This document shows positions 1 through 8,389 of a stretch of DNA of 49,253 nt, piece by piece. The DNA is taken from NCBI GenBank assembly GCA_903920215.1, contig CAIXLG010000040.1:1-49253 (forward strand), written 5' to 3'. The stretch's first letter is position 1. The number at the start of each line of letters is the position of its first letter. Below the pieces are notes generated by a model that made no database searches, was not told the origin of the DNA, and saw nothing but the letters and a program-made list of their open reading frames with translations. A program made the translations under genes and the position numbers. This DNA comes from an uncultured Chlorobiaceae bacterium (GTDB lineage Bacteria; Bacteroidota; Chlorobiia; Chlorobiales; Chlorobiaceae).

Positions 1-1
1 C

Positions 2-211
2 ATCGCACTGATCCTGATCAGCGCTCTACGCCAGAAAATGAGAACATCTGGGCTCATAGAGAAATACACAATCCATGAACTCCTGCGTGAAATGGAGACT
101 ATTGTCAAAGTGCAATATTCTGGAAGGTACGGACACATTCTTACCGAGGTTACCAAGGTGCAGCGGGATGTTCTCAAAGTCCTGGATGTTCAGCTGGCCG
201 GTAGCTCATAG
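2..211 (+). CDS. Transposase, C-terminal part (cut by the window edge)
   Basis: An open frame enters from the left edge and gives 69 residues before TAG. It contains IALILISALRQKMRTSGL and a Lys/Arg-rich end (EVTKVQRDVLKVL), which resembles the C-terminus of DDE transposases of the IS4/IS1634 group. The start, the catalytic triad and the left end of the element lie outside the window. The stop codon directly abuts the broken hydrolase frame on the other strand, so the right end of the insertion sequence must lie within a few tens of bases of position 211. I cannot define the terminal inverted repeat from one end. The family assignment is tentative; that it is a transposase is fairly likely. 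Confidence 0.6.
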   Translation: MALILISALRQKMRTSGLIEKYTIHELLREMETIVKVQYSGRYGHILTEVTKVQRDVLKVLDVQLAGSS

Positions 212-364
212 TTATAATTTGCACGGGAATTTAGGATCCATATCGTGATAGAGCAATGCAGGCGCAATGCATCGGTACCCTTCGGCTTCAAACTTTTTCT
301 GATAGTTCTCCCAGTACCACGGACCACCAAACATTCCGTGAATCATGAATATCGTTTGAGCCAT
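212..364 (-). pseudogene. Alpha/beta-hydrolase, N-terminal fragment truncated by an IS
   Basis: A good ribosome site (GGGGAGGAGG) and ATG at 362-364 begin a 50-residue frame starting MAQTIFMIHGMFGGPWYWEN. This is the first beta strand and the oxyanion-hole HGxxGG region of an alpha/beta hydrolase. Full-length members have about 260 to 290 residues, including the nucleophile Ser, Asp and His, and none of these is present. The frame closes right where the transposase gene ends, so the simplest reading is that an insertion sequence removed the rest. The 50-residue peptide is probably not functional. Confidence 0.75.
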
Positions 365-462
365 TTTGCCTCCTCCCCATGACATAACCAGTGTGAAGAT
401 TCAGGTACTCTTGAGTATACCCAAAATGCTGATTACTTCACCGGCGGAATTTATAATAACAA

Positions 463-489
463 GAAACCCCGGTACTGCACCAGGGTTTC
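463..489 (-). terminator. Hairpin downstream of the TPR gene
   Basis: The inverted repeat GAAACCC(C)GGT / ACC(A)GGGTTTC has an 11-bp stem with a mismatch and a short loop. Read on the minus strand it follows the TPR-protein gene and is trailed by a T-rich stretch (TTGTTATT). It is a plausible but imperfect intrinsic terminator, and it also separates that gene from the hydrolase remnant. Confidence 0.45.
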
Positions 490-574
490 GGTATTTCATG
501 TAGATCATTCCGTTATCATAACGAGCGTAAACAGTAAGCGTATCACATCATCCCTTAATAATCTGAAGAGAGCA

Positions 575-1009
575 TTACCCTTGATTTTTATTGATCTCTT
601 GTTCTGCAACACTGTCGCCGGATAAACCCGCTCTTTTAAAGTCTGATTGTGCACCCTGAATGTCTCCAAGAGCCGTTTTGGCAAGGCCTCTGATTTTAAA
701 ACCTTGAGCGTCAATCGGAGTTGGATCAACTTCTATAGACTTTCTAAAGTCTGCTTTTGCTGATTCTGTTGAGCCGAAAGCGAGCTCTGAAACCCCTCGA
801 TTGTAGTATGCCTTTGAAAGATCATCTGAACCAAGTTTTGGACTGTTTTCAATTGCCTTGGTGAAGTTTTCTATGGCTTCCTGATACTGACCGGCTTTCA
901 ATTGGGCTTCTCCGGCACTCATCGCAGGACTGTTATGTGCATAAACGATAGTGCTGGCAAGCATCACATTCATTGCTGCAAGAGAGAGAAAACGAAAATA
1001 TTTTTTCAT
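575..1009 (-). CDS. Secreted TPR-repeat protein
   Basis: The protein has 144 residues when started at ATG 1007-1009 (MKKYFRFLSL), which has a G-rich ribosome site just upstream. An upstream in-frame ATG would add 15 residues that spoil the signal peptide. Residues 1-24 form a Sec signal peptide ending near VYA|H. Three tetratricopeptide-like repeats follow at about 33-58 (GQYQEAIENFTKAIENSP), 66-97 (AYYNRGVSELAFG) and 104-126 (KIRGLAKTALGDIQGA). The product is therefore a small periplasmic TPR scaffold. No enzymatic domain is seen and the partner is unknown. It appears to be a single-gene transcript, with a hairpin about 90 bp downstream. Confidence 0.8.
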   Translation of the reverse strand: MKKYFRFLSLAAMNVMLASTIVYAHNSPAMSAGEAQLKAGQYQEAIENFTKAIENSPKLGSDDLSKAYYNRGVSELAFGSTESAKADFRKSIEVDPTPIDAQGFKIRGLAKTALGDIQGAQSDFKRAGLSGDSVAEQEINKNQG

Positions 1010-1175
1010 GAGGCATCCCCCGATTTTTATGTTGAAGTATAGTTGAAACGGCAATTGAATGAGGTCTTGAAAACAGTCCTGTCAATAACCACACGCTCTA
1101 TAGTACGCAACACTCCCCTAAAGCGTCGTTAATGCAACCTTAAATTTTCATAAAAACACACACTTGACATAATAG

Positions 1176-1871
1176 CTATACAACGGTACCAAAAAGCCTG
1201 CCAACTCCGGCTGTAATCGCCATGGCGAGTGCGCCCCAAAAGGTAACCCGCAGGGCACCCTTGACTACAGATGCCCCACCTGCGTATGCCGCCATACCCC
1301 CAAGAACAGCTAATGAAACAAGAGCTGTCGCAGTTAAAACTTCAACAACACGCCCTGAAGGTGCCAGCAACACGGCTAAGATCGGAATAATTGCACCTGC
1401 AATAAAAGAAATAGCGGATGCAAATGCAGCCTGGATTGGCCGTGCCCGCATAGTCTCCGTAATGCCAAGTTCATCCCTGACATGTGCAGCTAGGGCATCT
1501 TTCGACATCAGGGTTACTGCTACAAGCCGCGCCATCGGTTCATCAAGCCCCCTCTTGACATAAATTGAGGTCAGCTCCTCCAATTCGTGCTCAGGATCTG
1601 TTGCAAGTTCCCGCTTTTCTCGTTCGATGTCCGCTTCTTCGGTGTCTGCTTGAGACTGGACCGATACATACTCACCTGCTGCCATAGACATAGCGCCAGC
1701 TACCAGACCAGCCACCCCTGTCAAGAGAATACTTCCCTGTGGAACACCGGCAGCGGCCACGCCGATAACAAGGCTTGCCACCGATATGGTTCCGTCATTT
1801 GCTCCAAGCACTGCAGCTCGAAGCCAGCCTATCCGTTCTGCTTTGTGCGTCTCATTGTGCATGTTTGGCAT
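1176..1871 (-). CDS. VIT1/CCC1 family metal transporter
   Basis: The 231-residue membrane protein begins MPNMHNETHK and has the family opening GWLRAAVLGANDGTISVASL (about 14-33), a second membrane segment with the AGAMSMAAGEYVSV signature, a charged cytosolic stretch rich in Glu (EEADIEREKREL), and three C-terminal hydrophobic segments. VIT/CCC1 proteins export Fe2+ or Mn2+ from the cytosol to the periplasm or a vacuole; the Glu-rich loop binds metal in the plant member. The bacterial substrate is inferred from the family only. The gene stands alone between the TPR gene and the divergent flavoprotein gene. The ribosome site is AGGAG upstream of the ATG. Confidence 0.85.
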   Translation of the reverse strand: MPNMHNETHKAERIGWLRAAVLGANDGTISVASLVIGVAAAGVPQGSILLTGVAGLVAGAMSMAAGEYVSVQSQADTEEADIEREKRELATDPEHELEELTSIYVKRGLDEPMARLVAVTLMSKDALAAHVRDELGITETMRARPIQAAFASAISFIAGAIIPILAVLLAPSGRVVEVLTATALVSLAVLGGMAAYAGGASVVKGALRVTFWGALAMAITAGVGRLFGTVV

Positions 1872-2173
1872 AAAATAAATCTCCTGTTACTCAACCGGTT
1901 ATTAAATTCTGAGGAGCCCACCTGATCTTACCATGTTATAAAAATTACCCGGATAAGGCTCAAGTATATAGATTATTAGTATATACTCATAAGGATTGAG
2001 CTTGCAGAGTTCGACTGGCAGATTGCATCAAAGTCAGGTTTCAATAGTCTGAAAAAAATCATATACTCTAACACATTACAATCGATAACATTACATACAC
2101 CTATTTCAGCGATAGGCCCGGCCTGTGTCGCCTGATTGTGCAAGATAATAGGGTCAAATCGAATAAAAATAAT

Positions 2174-2809
2174 ATGAAAGTAATAGCAATCAACGGAAGC
2201 CCCAAACAGGATGGGAATACCTGCCATGCATTGACAGGAGTCGGCAGGCAACTTCAGGAAAATGGCATTGAGTTTGAGATTATTCATGTCGGAAACAAGG
2301 CTGTCAGAGGTTGCATGGCCTGCGGAACATGTGCTAAAAATAAAGATGAAAAATGCAGCATAAGTACCGATCCTGTCAATGAGTGGATTCAGCAGATAAA
2401 AGAGGCTGACGGAATCATTCTTGGTTCGCCGGTTTATTATGCCGGCATTGCAGGTACTATGAAATGCTTTCTCGACAGGGCGTTTTATGTCGCAGGAGCT
2501 AATGGAGGACTGTTTCGCCAGAAAGTTGCCGCTGCAGTTGTTGCTGTTCGCCGCACAGGAGGTTCAGTCACATTCGACAGCCTCAATCATTATCTGACCT
2601 ATTCTGAAATGATTCTTGCCACCTCAAATTACTGGAACGTCACTCACGGAAGAACTCCCGGGGAAGTGCTGCAGGATGGAGAGGGGGTGCAGATTATGGA
2701 TGTTCTGGGGCAGAATATGGCCTGGCTGCTCAAAATGCGTGAGGCAACAAAAGCTACACTGCCCGGACCTGCAAAAGTTGACAAGATGTATACCCACTTC
2801 ATAAGGTAG
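2174..2809 (+). CDS. Iron-sulfur flavoprotein / NADPH-dependent FMN reductase family
   Basis: The protein has 211 residues from ATG 2174 (MKVIAINGSPKQDGNT). An upstream in-frame ATG at 2138 would add 12 polar residues with no family match. The phosphate-binding loop GSPKQDGNT (8-16) and GSPVYYAGI (about residue 83) place FMN in a flavodoxin fold. Between them lies a compact cysteine motif C47-x2-C50-x2-C53-x7-C61, typical of iron-sulfur flavoproteins with a 4Fe-4S cluster next to FMN. Such proteins carry electrons from ferredoxin in anaerobes, and some reduce oxygen species or quinones. The physiological partner is unknown. It lies 580 bp upstream of the Hdr/Flx cluster on the same strand, but an inverted repeat and a separate promoter candidate intervene, so it is probably a separate unit. 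Confidence 0.8.
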   Translation: MKVIAINGSPKQDGNTCHALTGVGRQLQENGIEFEIIHVGNKAVRGCMACGTCAKNKDEKCSISTDPVNEWIQQIKEADGIILGSPVYYAGIAGTMKCFLDRAFYVAGANGGLFRQKVAAAVVAVRRTGGSVTFDSLNHYLTYSEMILATSNYWNVTHGRTPGEVLQDGEGVQIMDVLGQNMAWLLKMREATKATLPGPAKVDKMYTHFIR

Positions 2810-2865
2810 ACAATACACAAGGAATCGCCTTACCGCTATCCTTCACATGAACTATTGACATCACG

Positions 2866-2910
2866 AATTGCATAAAAGCTCAAGGAAAAATCGGCTGCTT
2901 TTATGCAATT
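2866..2910. repeat. Perfect 14-bp inverted repeat (hairpin)
   Basis: AATTGCATAAAAGC at 2866-2879 is exactly complementary to GCTTTTATGCAATT at 2897-2910, with a 17-base spacer. There is no U-run after it on +, so it is a poor intrinsic terminator. It lies 57 bp after the flavoprotein stop and could act as an mRNA 3'-end stabiliser or as an operator palindrome for the downstream cluster. Confidence 0.6.
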
Positions 2911-3296
2911 GACTCCAATATTCCAACTTCACCTCACCTAAAGACCGTATGTTTATCCCTGCAGTGAACAAGACAAAGCGCTTTTTTATACTTTATTATT
3001 ACGCCTAATCAATTCCCATAATTACGTCAATCAATCATCCAAAAATTCCACTAATTTTCTCCCAATAACCGAGTGTCCGATTTGTCCGGTTTTGAAGGGA
3101 TTATGACGAAATAAAGGGATCCACAAATTACTTCACTACATCAACATTTTTGACGATTACACTTTTTTAAAAATTTTTTATCATTGCCATTGAACGCATT
3201 TACTGTTATTGGCGTTTTCTCTTCATACATCTTCATATCATAAGTTCATCGGGCAGACTTCTTTTACATAAGGACTAATAATTAAGGCTGTCGGAT

Positions 3297-3324
3297 TTGA
3301 CATTAATGTATTTTTCCGTAACAT
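3297..3324 (+). promoter_or_regulatory. Candidate sigma-70 promoter for hdrCB
   Basis: TTGACA at 3297-3302 matches the -35 consensus. TAACAT at 3319-3324 gives a 16-bp spacer and a reasonable -10. Transcription would start near 3331, leaving a 60-base leader before the ATG at 3392 and excluding the more upstream in-frame ATG at 3332 as the main start. This is pattern matching only. Confidence 0.35.
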
Positions 3325-3391
3325 ACTTTGTTTGTGTCATTTCGCTTCCTGCTCCACGTTAAGTAACCAATACCACGTGTCAAATATCAAG

Positions 3392-4885
3392 ATGACAGTA
3401 TCGGATGCCCTTAAGCATCAGCTTGAGGAATCTACCGGCAATGACTACAACTGCTGCTACCAGTGCGGTAAATGCACAGCTGGTTGCCCTGCAGGAACAT
3501 TCATGGATAATCCTCCAGCCCGGATAATGCGCCTTGTACAGGCCGGCTATATGGAGGAGGCACTGAAAAGTGATGCCCTCTGGTACTGTCTGGGCTGCCA
3601 GACCTGTACTTCGAGATGTCCCCAGAACATGGAGATAGCTGCTACCATGGACTCGCTTAGAGCCCTGGCACTTGAGAAAAACATTATTTCAGAAGACAAG
3701 GCAAAAAAACTTGTCAATGCCTTTCACCTCTCTTTCCTCAACAACATCCGTAAACACGGACGTCTGGAGGAACTTTCACTCGTCAATAGTTACAAGCTCC
3801 GCACCAGAACCTTTCTTCAGGATGCAGCGTCAGGCGTCAAGATGATCAAGGATGGAAAGATCAATCCAATGCATAGCCTTACCGGAAAGGGCGGCGTAAA
3901 GGCAAAGGATCAGATCGCCAGAATTTTTGAAGCTTCCGAAAAGCCATCTCATTCGTCTGTCACCAAACGTAAGCCGATAAAAAAAGAGTTTAAGCCTAAC
4001 GCTCCCCTCTCCATCAAGCCAGGCATGACCATCGGCTACTATCCCGGCTGTTCACTCAGCGGCACAGCTAAAGAGTTTGATATTTCAGTTAAAAAAATGT
4101 GTTCCCTGCTAGGAATTAAACTGCAGGAAATCGAAGACTGGAACTGCTGTGGAGCAACTTCAGCCCATGCCACCAATCACAAGCTTGCCCTGCTGCTTCC
4201 AGCAAGAAACCAGGCACTTGCTGATGCTCAGGGACTGACCTGTGTCCTTGCCCCTTGCGCAGCATGCCAGAACCGTCAGGTAACCACCCGACTGGCCCTT
4301 ATGGCTTCGGCTGAGCTTCGGGAAGAAGTTCGTTCAATCACCGGAATTGAGCCTACCTGTGCCGCAGAATTTATCGGCGTTACCCAGTTGCTTGAAGCGA
4401 TGGACCCGGAGGAGATTAAGAAAAGAGTAACTAAGCCTCTTACCGGACTTAGTCTTGCTTGCTATTATGGATGCCTGCTGGTTCGACCTATGGAGGCAAT
4501 GGGTTTTGATGATACAGAAAACCCTCTAAAGATGGAGGCAATCATGAGCGCTCTTGGAGCTGCACCTGTCGATTGGGCGTTTAAAATAGAGTGTTGCGGA
4601 GCAGGTCTCACACTGGCCCAGCAACCGCTTGTCGAAGAACTCACACACAAGATTGCCAAAAATGCTGCAATAAACGGTGCTGATGCATTTGTTGTAGCCT
4701 GCCCCCTGTGCCATTCCAATCTTGACATGCGTCAGGAAAGCATGAGAAAAAGGTACGGTGATGTTAAACCGATGCCTGTTTACTATATTTCAGAATTGGT
4801 AGCCATTGCCTGCGGGGCAGATCCATCTGAAGTTGCTGTTGGTAAACATTTTGTTCCTGCTCTCGATCTGGTTTCAAAACTTTAA
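3392..4885 (+). CDS. Fused HdrC-HdrB heterodisulfide reductase subunit (HdrD-like)
   Basis: The protein has 497 residues from ATG 3392 (MTVSDALKHQ); the in-frame ATG at 3332 is less likely given the promoter. The N-terminal HdrC part carries two 4Fe-4S motifs, C22/25/28/32 (CYQCGKCTAGCP) and C66/69/72/76 (CLGCQTCTSRCP). After a linker, the HdrB part has both CCG domains intact: C220, CC252-253, C289/C292, and C361, CC401-402, C437/C440. In HdrB these ligate two non-cubane 4Fe-4S clusters that reduce a disulfide. The order C then B in one chain matches HdrD, but there is no membrane HdrE nearby; hdrA and flx genes follow instead. The role is as the disulfide-reducing arm of a soluble Hdr-Flx complex. 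The substrate is unknown; a DsrC-type trisulfide or disulfide is an analogy from sulfate reducers. Confidence 0.88.
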   Translation: MTVSDALKHQLEESTGNDYNCCYQCGKCTAGCPAGTFMDNPPARIMRLVQAGYMEEALKSDALWYCLGCQTCTSRCPQNMEIAATMDSLRALALEKNIISEDKAKKLVNAFHLSFLNNIRKHGRLEELSLVNSYKLRTRTFLQDAASGVKMIKDGKINPMHSLTGKGGVKAKDQIARIFEASEKPSHSSVTKRKPIKKEFKPNAPLSIKPGMTIGYYPGCSLSGTAKEFDISVKKMCSLLGIKLQEIEDWNCCGATSAHATNHKLALLLPARNQALADAQGLTCVLAPCAACQNRQVTTRLALMASAELREEVRSITGIEPTCAAEFIGVTQLLEAMDPEEIKKRVTKPLTGLSLACYYGCLLVRPMEAMGFDDTENPLKMEAIMSALGAAPVDWAFKIECCGAGLTLAQQPLVEELTHKIAKNAAINGADAFVVACPLCHSNLDMRQESMRKRYGDVKPMPVYYISELVAIACGADPSEVAVGKHFVPALDLVSKL

Positions 4886-4912
4886 ACGTTTACGAGTATT
4901 GCTTTTGGTCTT

Positions 4913-4933
4913 CGATGATCTGAACGATCATCG
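4913..4933 (+). other. Intergenic hairpin between hdrCB and hdrA
   Basis: CGATGATC-tgaac-GATCATCG is a perfect 8-bp stem with a 5-base loop, starting 28 bp after the hdrCB stop. The following TTATTGG is not a convincing U-tract. In a 174-bp gap inside an otherwise tightly packed operon it may be an mRNA processing or attenuation element that adjusts the hdrCB:hdrA ratio, or a weak terminator followed by a second promoter. Confidence 0.45.
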
Positions 4934-5059
4934 TTATTGGCAGGGCTGTCTATGCAATTTCGTGCACAATTGAACATAATGAAACCAGTGCTGTTCTTTC
5001 TTTGCACCATTTACCAGAGGTGCCGTCATTATGGCGATTTCATACTAAATGATTGATTT

Positions 5060-7030
5060 ATGGCGAAAATAGGGGTATTCATTTGTCACTGCGGCGAAAA
5101 CATAGGCGCAAAGGTTGACTGTACCAAACTGGCTGCTGCAATGGGAGAACACCCTGGCGTTGCGGTTTCGGTTGAGTATAAATATTTTTGTTCTGATCCA
5201 GGCCAGGAGAGTGTTAAAAGGGCTATTCGCGACAATAATCTTACTGGTGTTGTCGTTGCTGCATGCTCTCCAAGAATGCACGAAGCCACCTTCCGCAAGG
5301 CATGTGCGGAAGCCGGCCTGAATCCCTATTTATGTGAAATTGCCAACATTCGTGAGCAGTGCTCATGGGTGCATACGGATAATGACCAGGCGACCGAAAA
5401 AGCCATGGACATCACCCGATCAATGGTTGAAAAAGTTAAACGCAATAATAAACTTCAGCCAATTGAGGTGCCTGTAACCCGTCGTGCCCTTGTCATTGGA
5501 GGAGGCATTGCAGGAATCCAGGCAGCACTCGATATTGCCAATGCAGGCCAGGATGTCGTGCTGGTTGAACGCGAACCATCTCTGGGCGGGCATATGGCCC
5601 AATTGTCTGAAACTTTCCCAACGCTCGATTGCTCCCAGTGCATCATGACCCCGCGAATGGTCGAAGCGGCTCAGCACCCGAAAATCAGGCTGCTCACCTA
5701 TGCGGAAATTGAGAGTGTTGATGGTTATATCGGAAACTTCTCGGTCAGGGTACGCATGAAATCGCGATATGTTGATATCAATAAATGTACCGGCTGTGGT
5801 GACTGTATAACAAAGTGTCCAGCAAAAAAAATCTCAAGTGAGTTCGATTGCGGTCTCGGAAAGCGTACAGCCATTTATACCCCTTTTGCCCAGTCTGTTC
5901 CTAATATCCCGGTTATTGACAAGGCAAATTGCATCTATTTCAAAAACGGAAAATGCAAAATCTGTTCGAAAACCTGCCAGTGCGATGCTATCGACTTTGA
6001 TATGCAGGACACCTTCGAGGATATTGAAGTTGGGGCCATTGTGGTTGCGACAGGATTTCAGGTTCAAAATAACACCATGTACGGAGAGTATGGCTACGGA
6101 AAATATCCCGATGTCATTAACGGCCTCCAATTCGAACGTCTCGCCTCAGCAAGTGGCCCTACAGCTGGCAAAATCCTGAGACCTTCGGATGGAGTTGAAC
6201 CGCAAACGGTAGTGTTTATCCAGTGTGCAGGATCTCGAGACCCTTCAAAAGGGGTGCGCTATTGCTCCAAGATCTGCTGCATGTACACCGCAAAACACGC
6301 CATGCTGTATGCCCATAAGGTCCATGGTGGAAAAACCCATATTTTCTATATGGATATCCGTGCTGCAGGCAAAGGATACGACGAGTTCAGCCGAAGGGCT
6401 ATTGAAGAAGACGAAGCAGCTTATTTACGTGGAAGGGTCAGCAAGGTATGGGAGGAAAACGGGAAACTGATGGTCAGGGGCGTTGACACCCTTCTTGGAA
6501 GACCTGTTGAAATAGCTGCTGATATGGTGATACTTGCTACCGCAATTATTGCACAGCCGGATGCAAAAGAGTTTGCCAAAACAATCGGCATCGGTTATGA
6601 TGAATACGGTTTCTACAATGAGGCCCACCTTAAACTGCGCCCAGTTGAATCATCCACCGCTGGAGTGTTCCTCGCAGGAGCCTGCCAGTCGCCGAAAGAT
6701 ATTCCCGATTCAGTTGCCCAGGCATCGGCAACGGCAAGCAAGGTACTTGCTCTTTTCAGCAAGGATATGCTTGAGAGAGAACCGGTTGTTGCCACAAATA
6801 ACGAAGCCACCTGTGCCGGATGCTGGGGTTGCGTTCTTGCGTGCCCTTATAATGCTATCGAGCAGAAAGATATTCTTGACCGTTCCGGAAGGATCATCAA
6901 ACGGGTTGCATCCGTTAATCCCGGCTTATGCCAGGGCTGCGGCACCTGTGTGACCTTCTGCCGCTCGAACAGTCTCGATCTGGCAGGCTTTACTGAAAGA
7001 CAGATTTTTGCAGAAGTGATGGGTCTCTGA
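5060..7030 (+). CDS. hdrA: HdrA-like FAD and iron-sulfur subunit (predicted bifurcating core)
   Basis: The length, 656 residues, is usual for HdrA. An N-terminal Cys-containing domain (VFICHCGENIG, 6-16; CSPRMHE near 69) precedes the FAD-binding loop GGGIAGIQAA (147-156). The CSQC pair (191-194) and a ferredoxin-like insert, C243/246/249/253 (CTGCGDCITKCP) plus a second Cys-rich stretch with CKICSKTCQC, follow. At the C-terminus are two 4Fe-4S motifs, C585/588/591/595 and C624/627/630/634. In methanogens and sulfate reducers HdrA carries the flavin that splits electron pairs between ferredoxin and HdrBC. Here it sits between hdrCB and flxDCBA, as expected for the hub of a soluble complex. The start is at ATG 5060; there is no clear ribosome site. 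Confidence 0.92.
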   Translation: MAKIGVFICHCGENIGAKVDCTKLAAAMGEHPGVAVSVEYKYFCSDPGQESVKRAIRDNNLTGVVVAACSPRMHEATFRKACAEAGLNPYLCEIANIREQCSWVHTDNDQATEKAMDITRSMVEKVKRNNKLQPIEVPVTRRALVIGGGIAGIQAALDIANAGQDVVLVEREPSLGGHMAQLSETFPTLDCSQCIMTPRMVEAAQHPKIRLLTYAEIESVDGYIGNFSVRVRMKSRYVDINKCTGCGDCITKCPAKKISSEFDCGLGKRTAIYTPFAQSVPNIPVIDKANCIYFKNGKCKICSKTCQCDAIDFDMQDTFEDIEVGAIVVATGFQVQNNTMYGEYGYGKYPDVINGLQFERLASASGPTAGKILRPSDGVEPQTVVFIQCAGSRDPSKGVRYCSKICCMYTAKHAMLYAHKVHGGKTHIFYMDIRAAGKGYDEFSRRAIEEDEAAYLRGRVSKVWEENGKLMVRGVDTLLGRPVEIAADMVILATAIIAQPDAKEFAKTIGIGYDEYGFYNEAHLKLRPVESSTAGVFLAGACQSPKDIPDSVAQASATASKVLALFSKDMLEREPVVATNNEATCAGCWGCVLACPYNAIEQKDILDRSGRIIKRVASVNPGLCQGCGTCVTFCRSNSLDLAGFTERQIFAEVMGL

Positions 7031-7085
7031 AAAAGAGCTCTTCTCTCTGCTGAACAACAGAACTTTGCTACCGGAGTTATTGCTG

Positions 7086-7535
7086 ATGAGTGAAACTTTT
7101 GAACCTGAAATCATAGCGTTTGTCTGCACTTACTGTACCTATGCAGGCGCCGACCTTGCAGGAACAAGCAGGTTGAAGTACGCACCTAATGTGCGTATTA
7201 TCCGCCTTCCATGTACAGGGAGAATCAGCCCGATGTTTATCCTTAAAGCTTTGCAGAAAGGCGCTGACGGGGTTCTTATAAGCGGATGCCACCCTGGCGA
7301 CTGCCATTTTACCCATGGAAACTATCATGCACGACGGAGATGGATGGTTTTTCGCGCATTGCTTGACTTTATAGGCATTCCGCCTGAACGGATCAAGTAT
7401 TCATGGATCAGTGCTGCTGAAGGAGTAAAGTTTGCTGAATTTATAAACAGCGTCACTGAAGATATCCGCAAACTCGGTCCTTTTGAGCAGTACACTCATT
7501 TGATCGAGCAAACCCAGGCACCAGCGTCACTATAA
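7086..7535 (+). CDS. flxD: FlxD / MvhD-like [2Fe-2S] electron-transfer subunit
   Basis: The protein has 149 residues from ATG 7086 (MSETFEPEII), 55 bp after hdrA; the in-frame ATG at 7065 is an alternative. It is a single MvhD-type domain with conserved cysteines C14, C17 (CTYCTYAGAD), C43 (PCTGR), C68 and C73 (GCHPGDCHF), the family ligands for a 2Fe-2S cluster. MvhD links a hydrogenase or another electron input module to HdrA. Since no hydrogenase large or small subunit follows, the input here is expected to be the FlxA/B/C NAD(P)H module. Some HdrA proteins carry MvhD as a fusion; here it is separate. Confidence 0.88.
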   Translation: MSETFEPEIIAFVCTYCTYAGADLAGTSRLKYAPNVRIIRLPCTGRISPMFILKALQKGADGVLISGCHPGDCHFTHGNYHARRRWMVFRALLDFIGIPPERIKYSWISAAEGVKFAEFINSVTEDIRKLGPFEQYTHLIEQTQAPASL

Positions 7536-7545
7536 AAAATACGTA

Positions 7546-8376
7546 ATGAGTATCGAGGAACAATACAGAACGAGAGCAAAGGAACTTCTTTCAGGCGGTG
7601 CCGTCAAAATGGTTATCGGCTATGGCAAAGGCTCTAACGCGAAACGTCGTCGACCGATTTTTATCAGCTCGGCGGATGAGGTTGAGCGGCTTGTGCTTGA
7701 TGATGCCTGCATAACCAACCTCTCAGGATATCTTGTCAGTGAAGGCCTCCTGAGCGATGAAAAGCGCGTTGCTGTCTTTCTCCGCCCTGAAGGAATACGC
7801 GCCATCAATATCCTTGCAGCGGAATCGCAGCTTGATGCCGAACAGATTGTTATTTTTGGTTTTGATGTCGCTGGAAATGAAGTCACGGCATTGAAAGGAA
7901 TAAATGTCGAAGAGTTTTCCGATATCATTGATTCAATCAAGGAGGGTGCTCCTGAAGCAGCAGAAGAAGAGCTGTTTGAGAAGATTGAAAAAATGAGTCC
8001 TCAGGAGCGCTTTTCATTCTGGCAGAAGGAGTTTGCCAAGTGCATAAAATGCTACGCCTGCCGCCAGGCATGCCCCATGTGCTACTGCCGTCGGTGCATT
8101 GTCGACAGCAATCAGCCGCAATGGGTCAATACCTCGTCACATACACTCGGCAATTTTGAATGGAATATCGTTCGGGCATTTCACCTTTCTGGACGATGTG
8201 TCGAATGCGGCAACTGTGATCGGGCATGTCCTGTCAATATTCCACTTCGTCTTATTAACCACCGTATGGCGGAGGAGGTACTGGGGGCATTCGATCACTT
8301 TGCCGGCACGAGCAAAACCCAGGAACCAGTGCTTGCCAGTTTTAAAAAAGACGATTCCGAGACATTCATTCTCTAA
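7546..8376 (+). CDS. flxC: FlxC-like 4Fe-4S protein
   Basis: The 276-residue protein follows flxD by 10 bp. The N-terminal half has no metal motif. The C-terminal half has a Cys-dense block from C166 (CIKCYACRQACP) running on into CYCRRC (C179, C181, C184), and a second 4Fe-4S motif at C218/221/224/228 (CVECGNCDRACP). This two-cluster arrangement matches the FlxC iron-sulfur subunit of the FlxABCD complex of sulfate reducers and relatives of the F420H2-dehydrogenase/hydrogenase beta subunits. Its inferred role is to relay electrons from the FlxA flavin through FlxB toward FlxD and HdrA. The extra cysteines in the first block may support an additional cluster. The exact subfamily name rests on gene order as much as on sequence. 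Confidence 0.78.
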   Translation: MSIEEQYRTRAKELLSGGAVKMVIGYGKGSNAKRRRPIFISSADEVERLVLDDACITNLSGYLVSEGLLSDEKRVAVFLRPEGIRAINILAAESQLDAEQIVIFGFDVAGNEVTALKGINVEEFSDIIDSIKEGAPEAAEEELFEKIEKMSPQERFSFWQKEFAKCIKCYACRQACPMCYCRRCIVDSNQPQWVNTSSHTLGNFEWNIVRAFHLSGRCVECGNCDRACPVNIPLRLINHRMAEEVLGAFDHFAGTSKTQEPVLASFKKDDSETFIL

Positions 8377-8389
8377 GTAACAAATTTGT

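Larger units (their letters stand above)
2810..3391. other. Non-coding region upstream of the hdr/flx cluster
   Basis: No reading frame on either strand looks like a gene. The region is AT-rich toward its right half, with long A and T runs near 3160-3180. It holds the perfect inverted repeat at 2866-2910 and a sigma-70-like promoter candidate at 3297-3324. At over 500 bp it is one of the longest gene-free stretches of the window, in line with a regulated promoter region for the redox cluster. Confidence 0.6.

Noticed and set aside
1164-1169. TTGACA as a promoter near 1164
   Set aside because: It points into the 3' end of the VIT gene on the opposite strand, with no gene to serve and no -10 at a good distance.
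3332-3391. Upstream ATG (3332) as start of hdrCB
   Set aside because: It would sit at the predicted transcription start and adds 20 residues unlike HdrC. The ATG at 3392 fits better, though the ribosome site is weak for both.
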